Assembly (NCBI RefSeq): GCF_001653235.2
Contig: NC_035795.1
Span: 1,178,001 to 1,242,000, forward strand
Direction: 5' to 3'
Length of the DNA: 64,000 nt
Source of the DNA: Pochonia chlamydosporia 170
Lineage: Eukaryota; Ascomycota; Sordariomycetes; Hypocreales; Clavicipitaceae
The notes beneath the pieces are model-generated. The model saw nothing but the letters and a program-made list of their open reading frames with translations. It searched no databases and was not told the origin of the DNA. Each line of letters opens with the position of its first letter. Positions within the stretch are counted from its first letter, which is position 1. Below, piece by piece: positions 32,715 through 45,617 of the stretch. The translations under genes and the position numbers were made by a program.

Positions 32715-35700
32715 GATTGGATTACGGATTTGGTTCAATATTGTTTGCTGGAGTGGTGGTACGGGCGTGTGAAGAGTGGGTTGTGATGTGGTTTACGAAA
32801 ATTGTGGTGGTTCACGGTGACACTAGCGAACTGGCGTTATGGTGTCTTGGGCATGAGCTATCAATAGACGCTATTTGGAATTGAGCTTGCTTCTTCTCGG
32901 CGTTACACTGCTGTATTCTTCAAATGCTTTGATATTTGGAATGAGCTCTGTGTGCTTGATATTTGCATTTTTGGCAACTGAAATCACTGAGGCAGTTGGA
33001 TGCGAGATCTGCATGCAATATGCTGGCTAATTGGGTTGGGGCAAAAGGAGAGACATTTCTGCCAGTGCCAAGAATAGCAGTCGCGGATCATCATTACTGT
33101 AGGCGCTGGGTTGTGATTTGTGGCAAAACCAGGCTGTTTACTCGTTTTAATTTTGCAAACAGCATAAGATGGACAGAATATAGACTGGGACGAGGGTGGT
33201 GCCACGTTGGGACCTGTGTTTGGATGCAAGTGCATAAACAGGACGGAAACTTCCGTGATATTACGCCGTAGGATGAGGTGAGGCTGATTTTTGGAGTGAC
33301 AAAGGACATCTGGATTGACTTGACAGATGAAGACGTGGACGAAGAGACAGAGACATCAAAAGACCAGTGATGGTTGATGAGGACGACATGGGGAATCAAT
33401 GTTCTCAAGGCAGCAGCAATTGACCCCTGTCTCGTTCTTGGCACAAGATGCAAGATGCAAATCAAATGTGCCAGTGCGACTGGCAGCGTTGGTGTGCTGT
33501 GATACTCGTTGGTGCAAACTGTCCAGTGCAGTGGGGCCACTTGCCGGGTAGGCGGATCATGGACATCTGGAGCCAGTGGGCACAGTCTGGGTTGGCTGAG
33601 GGAGAGACCAGTTGACAGCAGTGAGGCACGACGTACAGATGGCAATGCAATGTGGACTGCCAAACTGCCAATTGACCACTTGTGACAAGACCAGGCCAAC
33701 AAACCAGTTGACAGCACAAAAGGCAAGTCTCAACTGAAGTTGCCATTGAGACATTGACTCCAGCCAACATTGATGAATCAAATGTGCTGCCCGCCCGTCC
33801 GCCCGCCTTTCGCGCCTCGCGGGCTATCATTAGATGGCTTGATGCGCCTGTCCCGTGGCCACTTTGACTGCGCACGACCGATCAAGACGCATGCCATCTG
33901 AACGATATGCATGTGCACATGCAGAGTCAAAGTGTAGCATGTCCCCGTTCTGTACACTTGCAACCTACAAACTTGATACCAGCCCGTACATGCCCCGGAC
34001 ATTACAGTGCAAATACATGCACATTCGCGACAACTCGTGTATGTGGATGGCTTCGTCTCTTGCGTAGCCGAGACATGGCTCGTCAGAAGATGCCACGATG
34101 CCTCCAAGCGATTTGATCACAGACGGCTAGCCTGAGACTCTGCACTCTCAGCTCGGTGTGCAACTCGTAAAGCTGGTGTATAATACTCCGTATATCGTAA
34201 AGGTGATGTGTCTGGCGTGAAACAAAAAGAAAAGAAACAAAGACAGAAAGGAAAAAACAAAAAGAAAAAGAGGCTGAATGGTATACCGGAAAGCCCAAAG
34301 TCCCAAACTAATAAATAACCTTTCGGATTGTTTCACTCAACAACTTCCCGGTTGGTATTCAACCTTGATCCAGCTCTTTTATGGCTTCTCACACACACTT
34401 GACTCACGTGTGAACGATGTGAAGAAGCGCATAGTCTGTCAGCCGAGACGGGTTTCCGCCTCAAGAGCAAAACTCTAAATGAGGACTGGTGAATAGGCTG
34501 CTGCTTTTGTAGCTATAGCCAGTACACATAACTTTGGTAATGTCTGGACAACATTATGGCCGGTTTCTTGCGGAGATTGCGCCGGCGCCTTTGTGATCAA
34601 TCAATATGATGCAGCCAAACGTGAGTGATACTCCGTACGCAAGGACTAGTGGTTTTGTAGTAGTCTGGTTGTCCAAGATCCTTATCGTGGCCATTCTCCA
34701 GGGCTTCTTGCTCCCGGAGAGGGAAGCTCGTTTGAAACAACGTTGGTCAACACGGAGTTGCATTCGACCCCTTGAAGGAGCCTGGTGGCCAGAGTCCAGA
34801 CAGGCAGAGGCACAAGCCTGCCATTCCATTCCGTGGCTACAGTGCAGTACGATCTGGTGCAGCGCAGCCGGCGACCAGCCAGCCAGTAAAGACAGAATTT
34901 CTGTGGCTGAGATGAACGGTATTGGCAGGCAGACTTGGAGTGTGATGCTCGTGTTCGGTGTCCGTTTAGGGTGCGAAGCGGTGGTGCAATTTGCTGGTTG
35001 GTTGCTGGTCGCTCCATGACGGATTGACTGGGGTTGGGTGATGGTGATGTGCCGTCCGCAAGACCCGACTTGATTTCATTTGATCGATGACAAGTTTGGA
35101 ATCCAGCAGCACACATGCAGGATCCAGGACTGGCATTGGGACTACTGAGGCGGACTAGACTGGCCGCGGACACCAAACGGACGCCAAACTGGTGCCAGAC
35201 GAGGCTGCAAGTGGACTGGACCCAACGGGCTCTTAGTTCCCTGATCCACCAGACAGCCTTGGAAGGCCAGTCGACGTGCAAGCTTGAGCTTTTGCTGCGC
35301 CAAGCGCCACCAGTTTGACCAGCACTTGAGAGCACCTCCACATGCATGTCCGTAGCTCTGCTTAGCTTCACCCGCCTTTACTGGACCAGACAGACCAGAC
35401 ATCGATGGCCACGGCTTGACCAGACCCGAACCCTTTCGCCTTTCAAGGCAGCTGGACTTCGAGCCAGTAGCCCCAGTGCCACCTCCAGTCTCCATCTCCA
35501 TCTCCAACCCACCAACCACCAACTTGAGCTCCACGTCCATGGGCTCTCAATTGCTCCGCTTTGTCACATCTGGTCCCCATTGATCCTATCCATCATCTGT
35601 CCATGGTCCAGCAAACCAGACCTCAACACCTCGACCAGCTATTGTCCATCTATCTGTCTCGTGCTGCATCACCTAGACATCGTCACTCGAGCTGCTTCGA

Positions 35701-36011
35701 CGCCTTGCGGTCGCATTCAACAATCAACCTAATCCCCGTCATCGAAGCCGAGTCGAGCTACTCTAGTCCAGTTTAACCGAGTCCCGTCAAGTCTTCCCAC
35801 CAGCTTGAGACCCGTCCAGTCCCCGACCCGCCGTTTCCCTTTCCCGCCAGACCAAACCAGACCAGACCAGACCAGACACCGACAAGTGCCACCTGACTGC
35901 ACTGCACTGCACAACATAGCATAGCACAACCTGCCAGACCTCACTTGACCTGATTCAGACCCTCTTCGACAACAAACACAACTTGATCGCATCTTCGCAA
36001 CTCGAGCCCCA
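32715..36011. other. 3.3-kb gene-poor region upstream of adenylate cyclase
   Basis: No supported gene. The right-hand third (35350-36010) looks like a pyrimidine-rich 5' leader with pentamer repeats. A TACTCCGTA-type word occurs at 34184 and 34629. ORFs up to 229 codons here lack domain-like character. Confidence 0.5.
35846..35925. repeat. Cluster of short pentanucleotide repeats
   Basis: Consecutive tracts of ACCAG units (35851-35876), then ACTGC units (about 35897-35912) and ATAGC units (about 35915-35925). All lie in the presumed 5' leader of the adenylate cyclase gene. Confidence 0.75.
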
Positions 36012-36029
36012 ATGTCGGCCGGGGCATGA
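36012..36029 (+). promoter_or_regulatory. Five-codon uORF abutting the adenylate cyclase start
   Basis: ATG at 36012 opens MSAGA and ends with TGA at 36027-36029; the next base begins the ATG at 36030 used for the main ORF. Another out-of-frame ATG sits at 36026. Such an arrangement usually forces reinitiation and lowers translation of the main ORF. If ATG 36099 is the true start, 36030 would be an in-frame upstream alternative. Confidence 0.5.
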
Positions 36030-39000
36030 ATGCGCCTCGATCCCGATACACCTCTTCAAGGACATGGCCGACGGCTGCGCAAGCTTGCCCTGCCGACAAT
36101 GACGGAAAATGAAGCCGCCGCCCGCATCAGCTCATATACGAGCGGGAGCGCCGCCAGCACCGACAGCACTCGATCTTCCATAACTGCGATACCCTCAACG
36201 CCGCCCATTACCTCCATGGGTGCGCGACGAGGGTCTAATATGCGCATTAGCACCGACGAGGGATCCCATCGCCGAAGGTGAGTGCTTCCGTGACGATGCT
36301 TTTTCCGCCCCGAGGCAAACATACTGGTGACCCGTGCCGGCTTGACCAATATCTTGATCAAGATGGGAGCACCCGGCCTGTGTTTTTCTTTTTATTTCTT
36401 CTCTTCTCTTGATTTTGCACCCGTCTGTTGTCTTGATTCAAATATCCCGGAATGGCTTTGAGGCGCCCGCCTTGAGTTCGGCTTCTTGGGGCGACGACTC
36501 AGTTCCCGTATCATTTTGCTTGTCTCAAAATTTATCACAAAGTTTATTGCACTCAGCTAACCGGACCCCTGCATTCAGAACGTCCAAGGACGACGGCCAA
36601 GTGTCTCCTACTTCAACAGTTTCTCGAGGCAATCTGCCACCGTCATCGTCATCGAATCTTGCCTCCCATGTCTCCGCCAAGGATCGCCGATTAAGTGATC
36701 TCACCAACTACCGCCGTGACCTCGCCGTCCTCGAGCCGACTCGTTCGCAACCCCCGCCGTCAACCTCCTCCTCATCGCATCAACAACTACACCCGCAACA
36801 TCTGCCGCAGCACAGCCATTCGGTGGGCAGCTTGGGCGCGAGCTCCCAGATCGCCCCGTGGATGTCGTCGAGCTTACCCGCTGGTGCATCTCCCAAAGGC
36901 CTATCTACGAGCTTCTACAATGATTCCAGCGACAGCCTGTCTATGGCATCGCAGTTCTCCCCCGGCCTGCCGTCCGCAACAGGCCGTCCAGGAACTGGTT
37001 CCGGGTCCGTCAGCCAGGAGTATGCTGATGCACTGTATTATAACTTGGACGGCAGGCGGCCATCCGCAGCTAGTGTTGTCACAACGGCCAGCAGTCAAGG
37101 CTCCAAAACTAGTGCGAATCGTGGTGGGTTCCGGAAGCTTCAGGGATTTTTTGGTGAAGAATTTCCTGGCCGGGATAGCTCCGAGAGTAGCCTTCCCATC
37201 TCGGTCCCCAGCAAGGACCAGCGTTCACGATCTTACAGCCATGGCCGTCCAACTCAGCGAGATCGCAACTACTCCAATGCCACAGACCGGGAAGCGTCAC
37301 CTTCTTCATCAAGGCCAAGAACTCCTGTGCCGAACCCAGAAGTTGTTCCTTTCCTTTACCAGGATAATACGGTGAGCCGTTTATTTTTTTATTTTTTCTC
37401 ACCCGTTGTGTCTCTGGTGCTTTGCCCCATCAACCGATCTTCATCTCCTCAAAAAAAAAAGTCCCCGCCACTAAACCGTACACTGTGCCCTCCCCCCATC
37501 CCCCCCCTGTTCGTTATCAATCCACTCATCTTACTGCGGCTTGCAGTCAAGGTAGCGTTGTTGAAGTCTTGACTCAGGTGCCCCCCATCTCTTTGCCATG
37601 GCTAAACGTTGAATTCGTTGGTGCCGCTCTATGCCATTCTGCCTCGCATACATTTATATGCAAGTGCACTGTTGTGGCTAAAAGCTAACACTTGAACCTT
37701 TCCGATAGGACATCGCTCGGTACGGAGAAGCACCTGTTCGTGATATCCTGACTGGACCTGACCGGGAGCGTTACGAAAGCTCTGCCAGTCAGAACCCTCC
37801 TAAATCTTCATCTTCCGCCCGCTCCGGACCTGGTCATCACCTGCATGGCCACCATCACCGACACAACAAAAGCAATGACGACCCTAGGTCCCTGCGGCCC
37901 ATCGCAAGTAGAGAGGACTCACTCGGCGCCGTTCAACACGCCAGGGACCGAGGTCCCTCTGTCGGTATGCTTAACCAACGATCAAGAGCGCAGAGTCCAA
38001 CTCCGAGTGCGAACAGCGGACCACCCGGCTCTAGGTCTGGCCCTCATGGGGACGGAGCGACTTCACCAATTCCTCATGGAAAGCGAAGCATCCTAGGACG
38101 TCTGCGACGACACAAGGAGAAAGATGATGGCCCAGCAAGGCTGCGGGACTTGCCCCAGTCAACCAGGTCATTGCAGGCAAAACCTTCAAAAGCGGATATG
38201 CAACGGCCTGATATCTTTCCTGGCGGATATTACCCAGGCACACCCGAACAGAGTGACACCCCAGATGCTCGTCTCGGGCCTCACGCGCATCGTGCCGCCA
38301 CCTTTAACAACAAGTTCCCCTTTTCCAAGAAGACTCGACCTCATCGACCATTCGACATGACAGATGAAGCTATCGGCCCCACCGATCACAATGATCCGGG
38401 TCACGTCTATCACCTAGATACTAATCTGAATGATATGGAAGGCATTCTCACGAAGCCACCCCCATTGACGCCAATGGACTCGTCCTTTATTGCTTCCATC
38501 GATGGTGATAGAAGGGAGTCTACTGTTGAAGGCCCAAAGGGCCGGTGGGATGCTCCTGACAGTTGGGCTGTACGCAGAAACACTGAGGACAACACTGATG
38601 ACGTGCCTGAAGTCGATGAGATTGGAAGCCCGCCACGACCAGACGAGAAACTGAACCCGTATTTCATCCGAATATTTCGATCGGACGGAACATTTTCAAC
38701 CCACTCTATGGCACTCGACTCCACTGTTACCGACGTTATATCACAGGTCATTAAGAAGACCTATGTGGTCGACGGCTTGGAGAATTATCACATCATCATG
38801 AAGAAACACGATCTTATCCGGGTATTGGCACCAATTGAACGACCGTTACTTATGCAGAAACGACTGTTGCAACAGGTTGGGTACGAAGAGAAGGATAGAA
38901 TCGAGGATTTGGGACGAGAGGACAATGGCTACCTCTGCCGCTTCATGTTCTTATCTGCGCGGGAAAGCGATTTCCATGCCAAGACCACGGATTTGGGCAT

Positions 39001-42000
39001 ATCCCGCTCGCAGAAGCTCAACTACGTCGATCTCTCTGGGCGTAATCTCGTCACCATTCCTATTTCTCTGTACTTGAAAGCTGCCGACATCATTTCATTA
39101 AACCTATCAAGAAACCTGTCTCTTGATGTACCTCGGGACTTTATACAATCCTGCAAGCAACTTCGGGACATCAAGTATAACAACAACGAGGCTAGAAAGC
39201 TGCCGCTGAGTTTGGGGCGAGCTGGCAGGCTCACTTACTTGGATGTGTCCAACAACAGGGTCGAGCAGTTGGAGCATGCTGAATTGAATTCGCTGACCGG
39301 GTTACTCAAGATGAACCTGGCGAACAACCGGCTGACACATCTGCCACCCTATTTTGGAGCCTACCAGGCTCTTCGCAGCTTGAACATCTCGTCCAACTTT
39401 CTTGACAGCTTTCCTCCATTCCTGTGCCAATTACACAGTTTGGTTGATCTGGATTTGAGTTTCAACGCCATTGCAAGCCTTCCGGATGAGCTCGGGAACC
39501 TAAAGAATCTGGAGAAGCTGCTGATTACCAACAACAGATTGGCAGACGAGGTTCCTGAGGGATTCCGCCAATTGCTGAGTCTGCGAGAACTAGATATCAA
39601 GTACAACTCCATTACGAGCATCGACATTATTTCAGAACTCCCTAAGCTGGAGATTTTGACGGCAGCCCACAACCACATATCCTCATTTGTCGGAAAGTTT
39701 GAAACCATACGGCAGCTCAAACTCAATTCGAACCCTCTCAACAAGTTTGAGATTATTGAACCTGTTCCAACTTTGAAAACCCTCAATTTGTCACACGCCC
39801 AGCTCGCCAGCATTGATTCTGCCTTCTCAAACATGATCAATCTCGAGACGCTGGTTTTGGACAAGAATTACTTTGTTTCTTTGCCTCAGCAAATAGGAAC
39901 ACTTAGCCGTCTGGAACATTTTAGCATTGCTAACAACTCCGTTGGTGAGCTACCGCCCCAAATCGGCTGTCTCACTGAGCTACGAGTGCTGGATGTGCGA
40001 GGGAACAATATCTCAAAGCTGCCCATGGAGATTTGGTGGGCCAACAAACTCGAGACCTTCAACGCATCGTCAAACGTGCTCGACGCATTTCCCAAACCCG
40101 CATCGAGACCCCCACGCGTGCCTGGGGAAGAAACGGCTGGTCCGCCACCCGTGCAAAATGGCAAACCTCTACCCGCCAATCCATTACCGTCAACTCCTAG
40201 CTCCGAGGATCTCTCTGACGACCGACGCCCAAGCCAATCCTCCAGCACTCTTCTCAGCGTCGGGCCATCGCCCATCTTGTCCGGAGCAGATAGGAAAAGC
40301 TCTGTGGTGTCCGTCTACGGCAAGGGTGGGCGTAAGACGTCCGTCGTTTCCCGTGCTGCCTCCCAGGCCACCAACTCTACGACACCACCTCCTCCAGCCA
40401 CTAGGAAGGATTCTGGGCTTTCCTCAAGACTCACCAATACATTTGCAGGATCACTTCGGAATCTGTACATTGCCGACAACCGGCTGGACGACGATGTCTT
40501 TGACCAGATCATTTTGCTGTCCGAGCTACGTGTTTTGAACCTTTCATACAATGATGAGATTAGTGATATGCCCCAAAGATCGATCAAAAACTGGCCACAG
40601 CTCGTGGAGCTGTACTTGTCCGGCAACGGCCTGACGTCTCTTCCGCTGACGATCTGGAAGAGTCCAGTCTTCTGCAAACCCTGTACATCAACGGGAATAA
40701 ATTTACGAATCTTCCCGCGGATATCTCAAGAGCCAAGAAGCTGGCGGTGCTGGATTGTGGCAACAACTATCTCAAGTACAACATTTCAAATGTTCCCTAC
40801 GATTGGAATTGGAACCTGAACCCGAACTTGCGCTACCTCAATCTTTCTGGAAACAAGCGATTAGAAATCAAACAAACGGCATGGGGAGGACCAGATGGAC
40901 CTGGCGCCGTGAACCGAGAGCAGTACACCGACTTTAGCAGGTTGCTGAACCTGAGAATTCTAGGTCTCATGGACGTTACCTTGACACAGCCCAGCATCCC
41001 CGACCAAAGCGAGGACAGACGAGTTCGAACGTCTGGCTCACTAGCAGGACACCTCCCATATGGTATGGCGGACACACTCGGCAAGAACGAACACTTGTCG
41101 ACCGTTGACCTCGTGGTGCCAAGATTCAATTCCTCGGAGACAGAAATGCTATTGGGCTTATTCGACGGCCAAGCTCTCTCGAGTGGCGGATCCAAGATTG
41201 CAAAGTACTTGCATGAAAATTTTGGACACATCTTTGCCATGGAACTGAAGGGCCTGAAGACCAGACCCGACGACACTCCCGCCGACGCACTTCGAAGAGC
41301 TTTCTTGGGCTTGAACAAGGACCTGGTCACGATTGCCGTCCAGCACACTGAGGAAAGACCCAAAGCGACGCATAGGGGCTCAGCGCAGCCGGTCGTACTC
41401 AGCAAGGAAGATTTGAATTCCGGTGGCGTGGCCACTGTCGCATATCTACGAGGCACAGAGCTCTACGTTGCCAATGTTGGTGATGTTCAGGCCATGGTCA
41501 TCAAAACCGATGGAAAGCACGAGATCCTCACTCGAAAGCATGACCCTGCCGAACCGTCAGAACGTTCAAGAATCAGAGAAGCTGGAGGCTGGGTCTCTCG
41601 AAATGGAAGGCTGAACGACTTGCTTCAGGTCTCTCGAGCTTTTGGCTACGTCGATCTGATGCCTGCAGTCCAAGCGGCACCACATGTTAGCAATATGACC
41701 ATCAAGGAGCATGACGAAATTATCCTGTTGGCCACTAGTGAGCTTTGGGAGTATCTGGCCCCTGGTCTTATTACCGATATTGCTCGATCCGAGCGTCAAG
41801 ATCTCATGAGGGCTGCTCAGAAGCTGCGTGATTTGGCCATGGCATACGGCGCGTCGGGCAAGATCATGGTCATGATGATTAGTGTTGCTGACCTCAAGCG
41901 GAGAGTGGAAAGATCTCGTCTGCATCGCGGAACTAGCATGTCTCTGTATCCCTCAGGAATACCCGATGATACCCAAGTCTTGTCCACGAGACGAGGACGC

Positions 42001-43349
42001 AAAGCAAAGGGAGACGTGCTAGACTCGTCACTGAACAGGCTCGAAGCTGAGATTCCGGCCCCAACAGGCAATGTCTCCATTGTATTCACCGATATCAAGA
42101 ACTCCACGACGCTTTGGGAAATGTACCCTAGCGCAATGAGATCTGCCATCAAGCTGCATAACGAAGTTATGCGACGACAACTACGACGGATCGGAGGATA
42201 CGAAGTCAAGACTGAAGGTGATGCATTTATGGTCTCGTTCCCCACGGCAACCTCTGCACTTCTCTGGTGCTTTGCAGTACAGATGGAACTGCTGGATGTG
42301 AGTTGGCCCTCGGAGGTCCTAAACTCAATGTCCTGCCAACCCATCTATGATAAGGACGGCGCATTGATTTTCAAGGGATTGTCGGTGAGAATGGGTATTC
42401 ATTTCGGAGACTGTGTCAGCGAGACGGACCCTGTGACACGCCGCATGGATTACTTTGGACCCATGGTCAACAAGGCATCCAGAATCTCAGCTGTGGCAGA
42501 TGGCGGCCAGATTACCGTGTCGTCAGATTTCATATCGGAGATTCAGCGCTGCCTGGAAAATTATCAAGACACTGAACGAAACAGCTCGGCTGGGTCTGAC
42601 GAAGCATTCGAGGATGAGTCTTTTGCTGCTGCCATTCGGAAGGACCTCAGATCTCTTACCTCTCAGGGTTTCGAAGTTAAGGAAATGGGAGAGAAGAAGC
42701 TCAAGGGATTGGAGAACCCCGAGGTCGTGTACTCATTGTACCCTCACGCCTTGGCCGGAAGAATAGAGCAACATCAGCAGCATGAGCGACGAGACGAAGG
42801 TCCCGACAAGCCTGCCATTCTAGCTCCTGGAGGTGAGCTGTCATTTGACCCCGAAAGCATTTGGGCACTCTGGAGAGTCAGCTTGCGCCTGGAAATGTTG
42901 TGCAGCACTCTTGAAGAGGTTCGTGGACCTGGCCTACAGCCTCCGGAGACGGAGCTTTTGGAGCGCATGAAGTCCAGAGGAGGCGAAGTTACTGAACGCT
43001 TTTTGATCAATTTCATGGAGCACCAAGTGAGCAGAATTGAGGTAAGCATGACACTACCACACCTGACCAGACCACCTGGTATTTGTTTAGCTTGAGAGGG
43101 GTACTGACATGACCTCGACAGACCTGTGTCTCAACCCTAACGATGCGGCATTTGGCCCTTGGGCAACCGGCTCTGAAGGAGCTTAACGATCTTCGAGGGC
43201 CCATGTCATTGGTTCTTGACTTCTTTGTAAGGCAACAGCAAGAGCTTGCACGATACAAAGAAAGGTACGGAGAATTGCCACCTGAAGATGGTGTTGGCGA
43301 CAACCGCCAACAACGGCGGACCTTACCAAGCACTGAAGTGATCGAGTAA
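36030..43349 (+). CDS. Adenylate cyclase (RA-LRR-PP2C-cyclase), frameshifted in this sequence
   Basis: Exons 36030-36277, 36579-37371, 37709-43041 and 43122-43349; introns of 301, 337 and 80 nt. Residue numbers below assume the one missing base. Order: disordered Ser/Pro-rich N-terminus; Ras-associating region ~665-758 (NPYFIRIFRSDGTFSTHSMA); about 20 leucine-rich repeats ~785-1400; PP2C-like domain ~1460-1740; class III cyclase domain ~1800-1960 with VFTDIKNSTTLWEMY and KTEGDAFMVSF carrying the metal Asp residues; C-terminal helical tail. Full length would be ~2,200 aa, usual for CYR1/MAC1/CR-1. The protein makes cAMP for PKA, at the membrane with Ras and cyclase-associated protein. At 40643-40644 one base is missing (a C, so CCC reads CC): the LRR frame ends at a stop at 40817-40819 and the rest continues one frame over. 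ATG 36099 (MTENEAAARISS) is an alternative start. Confidence 0.93.
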
Positions 43350-43890
43350 CCAACTCCAACAACAAAATCATTACAATATTGATATCAAAACTGCATTCTT
43401 GAGCAAGGGTGGCTTATCCCTTGGGTTTCTTGCATGATTCTCTTGATGTTTAACATTTCTCTTTTTCAGCGATAGCGATGGTCTGTACGGGAGCAACTTT
43501 GGATTTGTTCCATGGGGTGGCGGGGGTTTTTGTGAGCTTCTTTTTCTCTTTTTGGTGGCTCCAATAAGATATCCATATATTTATGCAGGACCTGGCTTTT
43601 TTCTTCTTGGACTGCCAGCATGATATTTTGAATACTTGTAACTTTGGGGAGGACGACGTAACAGATTTTCGCTCTGGGATTGGTGTCATGGTGACACTTC
43701 CGTGACTGGGACAGGCGTTTTGGTGTTTATAGCTATGCCGAGAGGCAAGTGGCTGCTACAGCTGATGGAACGAATACATAATGCTTATCAACTGGACACA
43801 CTCTGCTTATTCGTGTCATGTCTGAGACCAATTATATTCTTACAAGTACAAATCACCCGTCAAGGGGTAGAACCTCCCGCCTTTACATGT
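43350..43890. other. Convergent adenylate cyclase / ALG12 spacer
   Basis: 541 bp between two stop codons, presumably both 3' UTRs. Nothing else seen. Confidence 0.6.
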
Positions 43891-45617
43891 CTACTGTACA
43901 ATACCCCGTTGCTTCATGATGTGAATCTTTGGAGCCATCCGGGGCCCAACCCACCACCCACCAGTATACTTCCTCACCAGTCCCCTCAACCACTTGACAT
44001 CAGCCCCCAGTCCCAGAGCCCTGTACTTTTCCTCCCCAGGTTCCTTCTGACCCGGTCTCAGCACCTCAATGCCACTATACCCGTACACGACCCCCAGGAC
44101 ATCCCACTCGCCCAGCGCCAGCGCCGTATCCTCCAGGAGAACATAATCAAACTGCTGCCAGAAGATGGGCCAGCCCAACTTCTCACTCTTTTCCGTCTTG
44201 TCAAAGAAGTATATCGTTTCCTTTGTGTCCTGCACATCCCAGGAATCGCTGAGCGCCAGCGGCAGACCCTGTTTATTCTGGTTGAAGAGAGTCAGGCCCG
44301 TCATGCAGGTGAGCACATCGGCGTGAGCATTAATAGGGGTGTTGCTGTGTGGAGCGAGTGCGTATAGCTGTGTGAGGGCTTCGCCGCCGGGGTAATTCAG
44401 CGAGGAGAGGAGCAGCATGGACGTGCTGGCGAGGGAGGTGGCTAGCACGGAGAACACGAGCGCTATTGTAGTGAGTTTGTAGAGGTTGGATTTGGAGAAC
44501 CGCGTGGAGATGTAGTTTGCTGATAGGGCGGCTGCGAGGGTCACGGGGGGAATGGTGTAGAACATGAAGCGGGTTTCCTTGTGCGGCTGCAGCGAGTAGA
44601 TTGCCATGTAGGATAGACTGGGGATGAGGACGGTGGTTGTTTGTCGCCGGAGAGATGGGTGCGTGAGTGACAGGAGGATGAGCGGGATGGCGAGCGGGTT
44701 GAGGAGCAGGCGTGGCAGGGCGGACGTGAAGTAGTAGTGCCAGGGGGATGTGCCCCAGTTAGATGAGGAGCCTTGAACGGCGTTGTAGTAGAAGGCGGAG
44801 AGTTCTGGCCACAGCGGCTTCTGCCAGAAATAGCTGTCTATGGGGACGGAAATGGCGAGCGAGCCGACGGCGGAGATGGCGCCCACGAGAATGACTGTCC
44901 GGAAGGGGAGTCTCCTGGTGAGAAGGAGGGGAAGTGTGGTGGTGAGGAGGAGGATGGCGATTTCGGAGCGGAATACTATGCCTGCAAAGGTGAGGATGCT
45001 GAGGGCTTGTTTGGCGCGGATGTTGGATTTTGTAGGTTTGAGAAGGAGGCCCATTGCGAGGGTTGCTGGTCATGTTAGTTTGAGATGAGATACAAAGATG
45101 GGAAGATGTACTTAGACCAAAGGCAAACATGTTGGGCAGCGTTCTCCCCAGATAATACACCAGATGGAACTGGCTCATCGTAAGAACGGCCCACCACCTC
45201 GCCGCACCAGCACCGTACGCTTGTGATGCAGCATTCTTAAAAAACAAAAGACACGAGGCGTTGAAGAGGCACAGCACACAACGCACAATCAGCTGCGCGT
45301 GCTGGAACCCCACAAGCGCGACAATCGGCTGACTTATACCCGCGAGGATGACGGCTCCCACAAACGTTCTGGGCACGGCGCCAGGGAAGGTGAAGTGGTC
45401 GTAGGTCTGGAGGAAGCGCGCGTGGATGTCTGCCGTGGGGGTGCCGTAGATGAGGATGTCGTGCGTGGCTTGGACGTTGAACGATTCTTCTACTTTGGTG
45501 TGTGGGGAGATGAGGATGTGTAGTAGGGGGAGGATGAAGATGAGGGAATTGAGGAAGGCGTCTGCAATTTGTTAGTTTTGAGTAGAATGAGTGGGGAGTG
45601 AACGTACCGAGCGCCAT
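43891..45617 (-). CDS. ALG12: ALG12, Dol-P-Man alpha-1,6-mannosyltransferase
   Basis: Exons 45617-45608 (10 nt), 45561-45112 and 45065-43891 give 544 aa with two 46-nt introns. After joining, the N-terminus reads MALDAFLNSLIFILPLLHIL then HTKVEESFNVQATHDIL, the GT22 signature with its luminal acidic residues. Later come RTLPNMFAFGL and HKETRFMFYTIPP, also typical of GT22. About ten to twelve hydrophobic segments indicate a polytopic ER membrane protein. ALG12 adds the eighth mannose (alpha-1,6) to the dolichol-linked Man7GlcNAc2 donor for N-glycosylation. The 10-nt first exon is supported by frame, GT-AG borders and an ACTAAC branch site. Divergent from YOS1, 195 bp between ATGs. Confidence 0.93.

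Noticed and set aside
33094..33726. A 210-codon minus-strand ORF upstream of adenylate cyclase
   Set aside because: Composition is Ser/Leu/His-rich with no conserved motif, and overlapping ORFs of similar quality occur in other frames.
40640..40820. An intron explaining the cyclase frame change
   Set aside because: Sequence on both sides of 40643 encodes continuous leucine-rich repeat residues; removing any GT-AG segment there would delete conserved repeat sequence. A single missing base explains it better.
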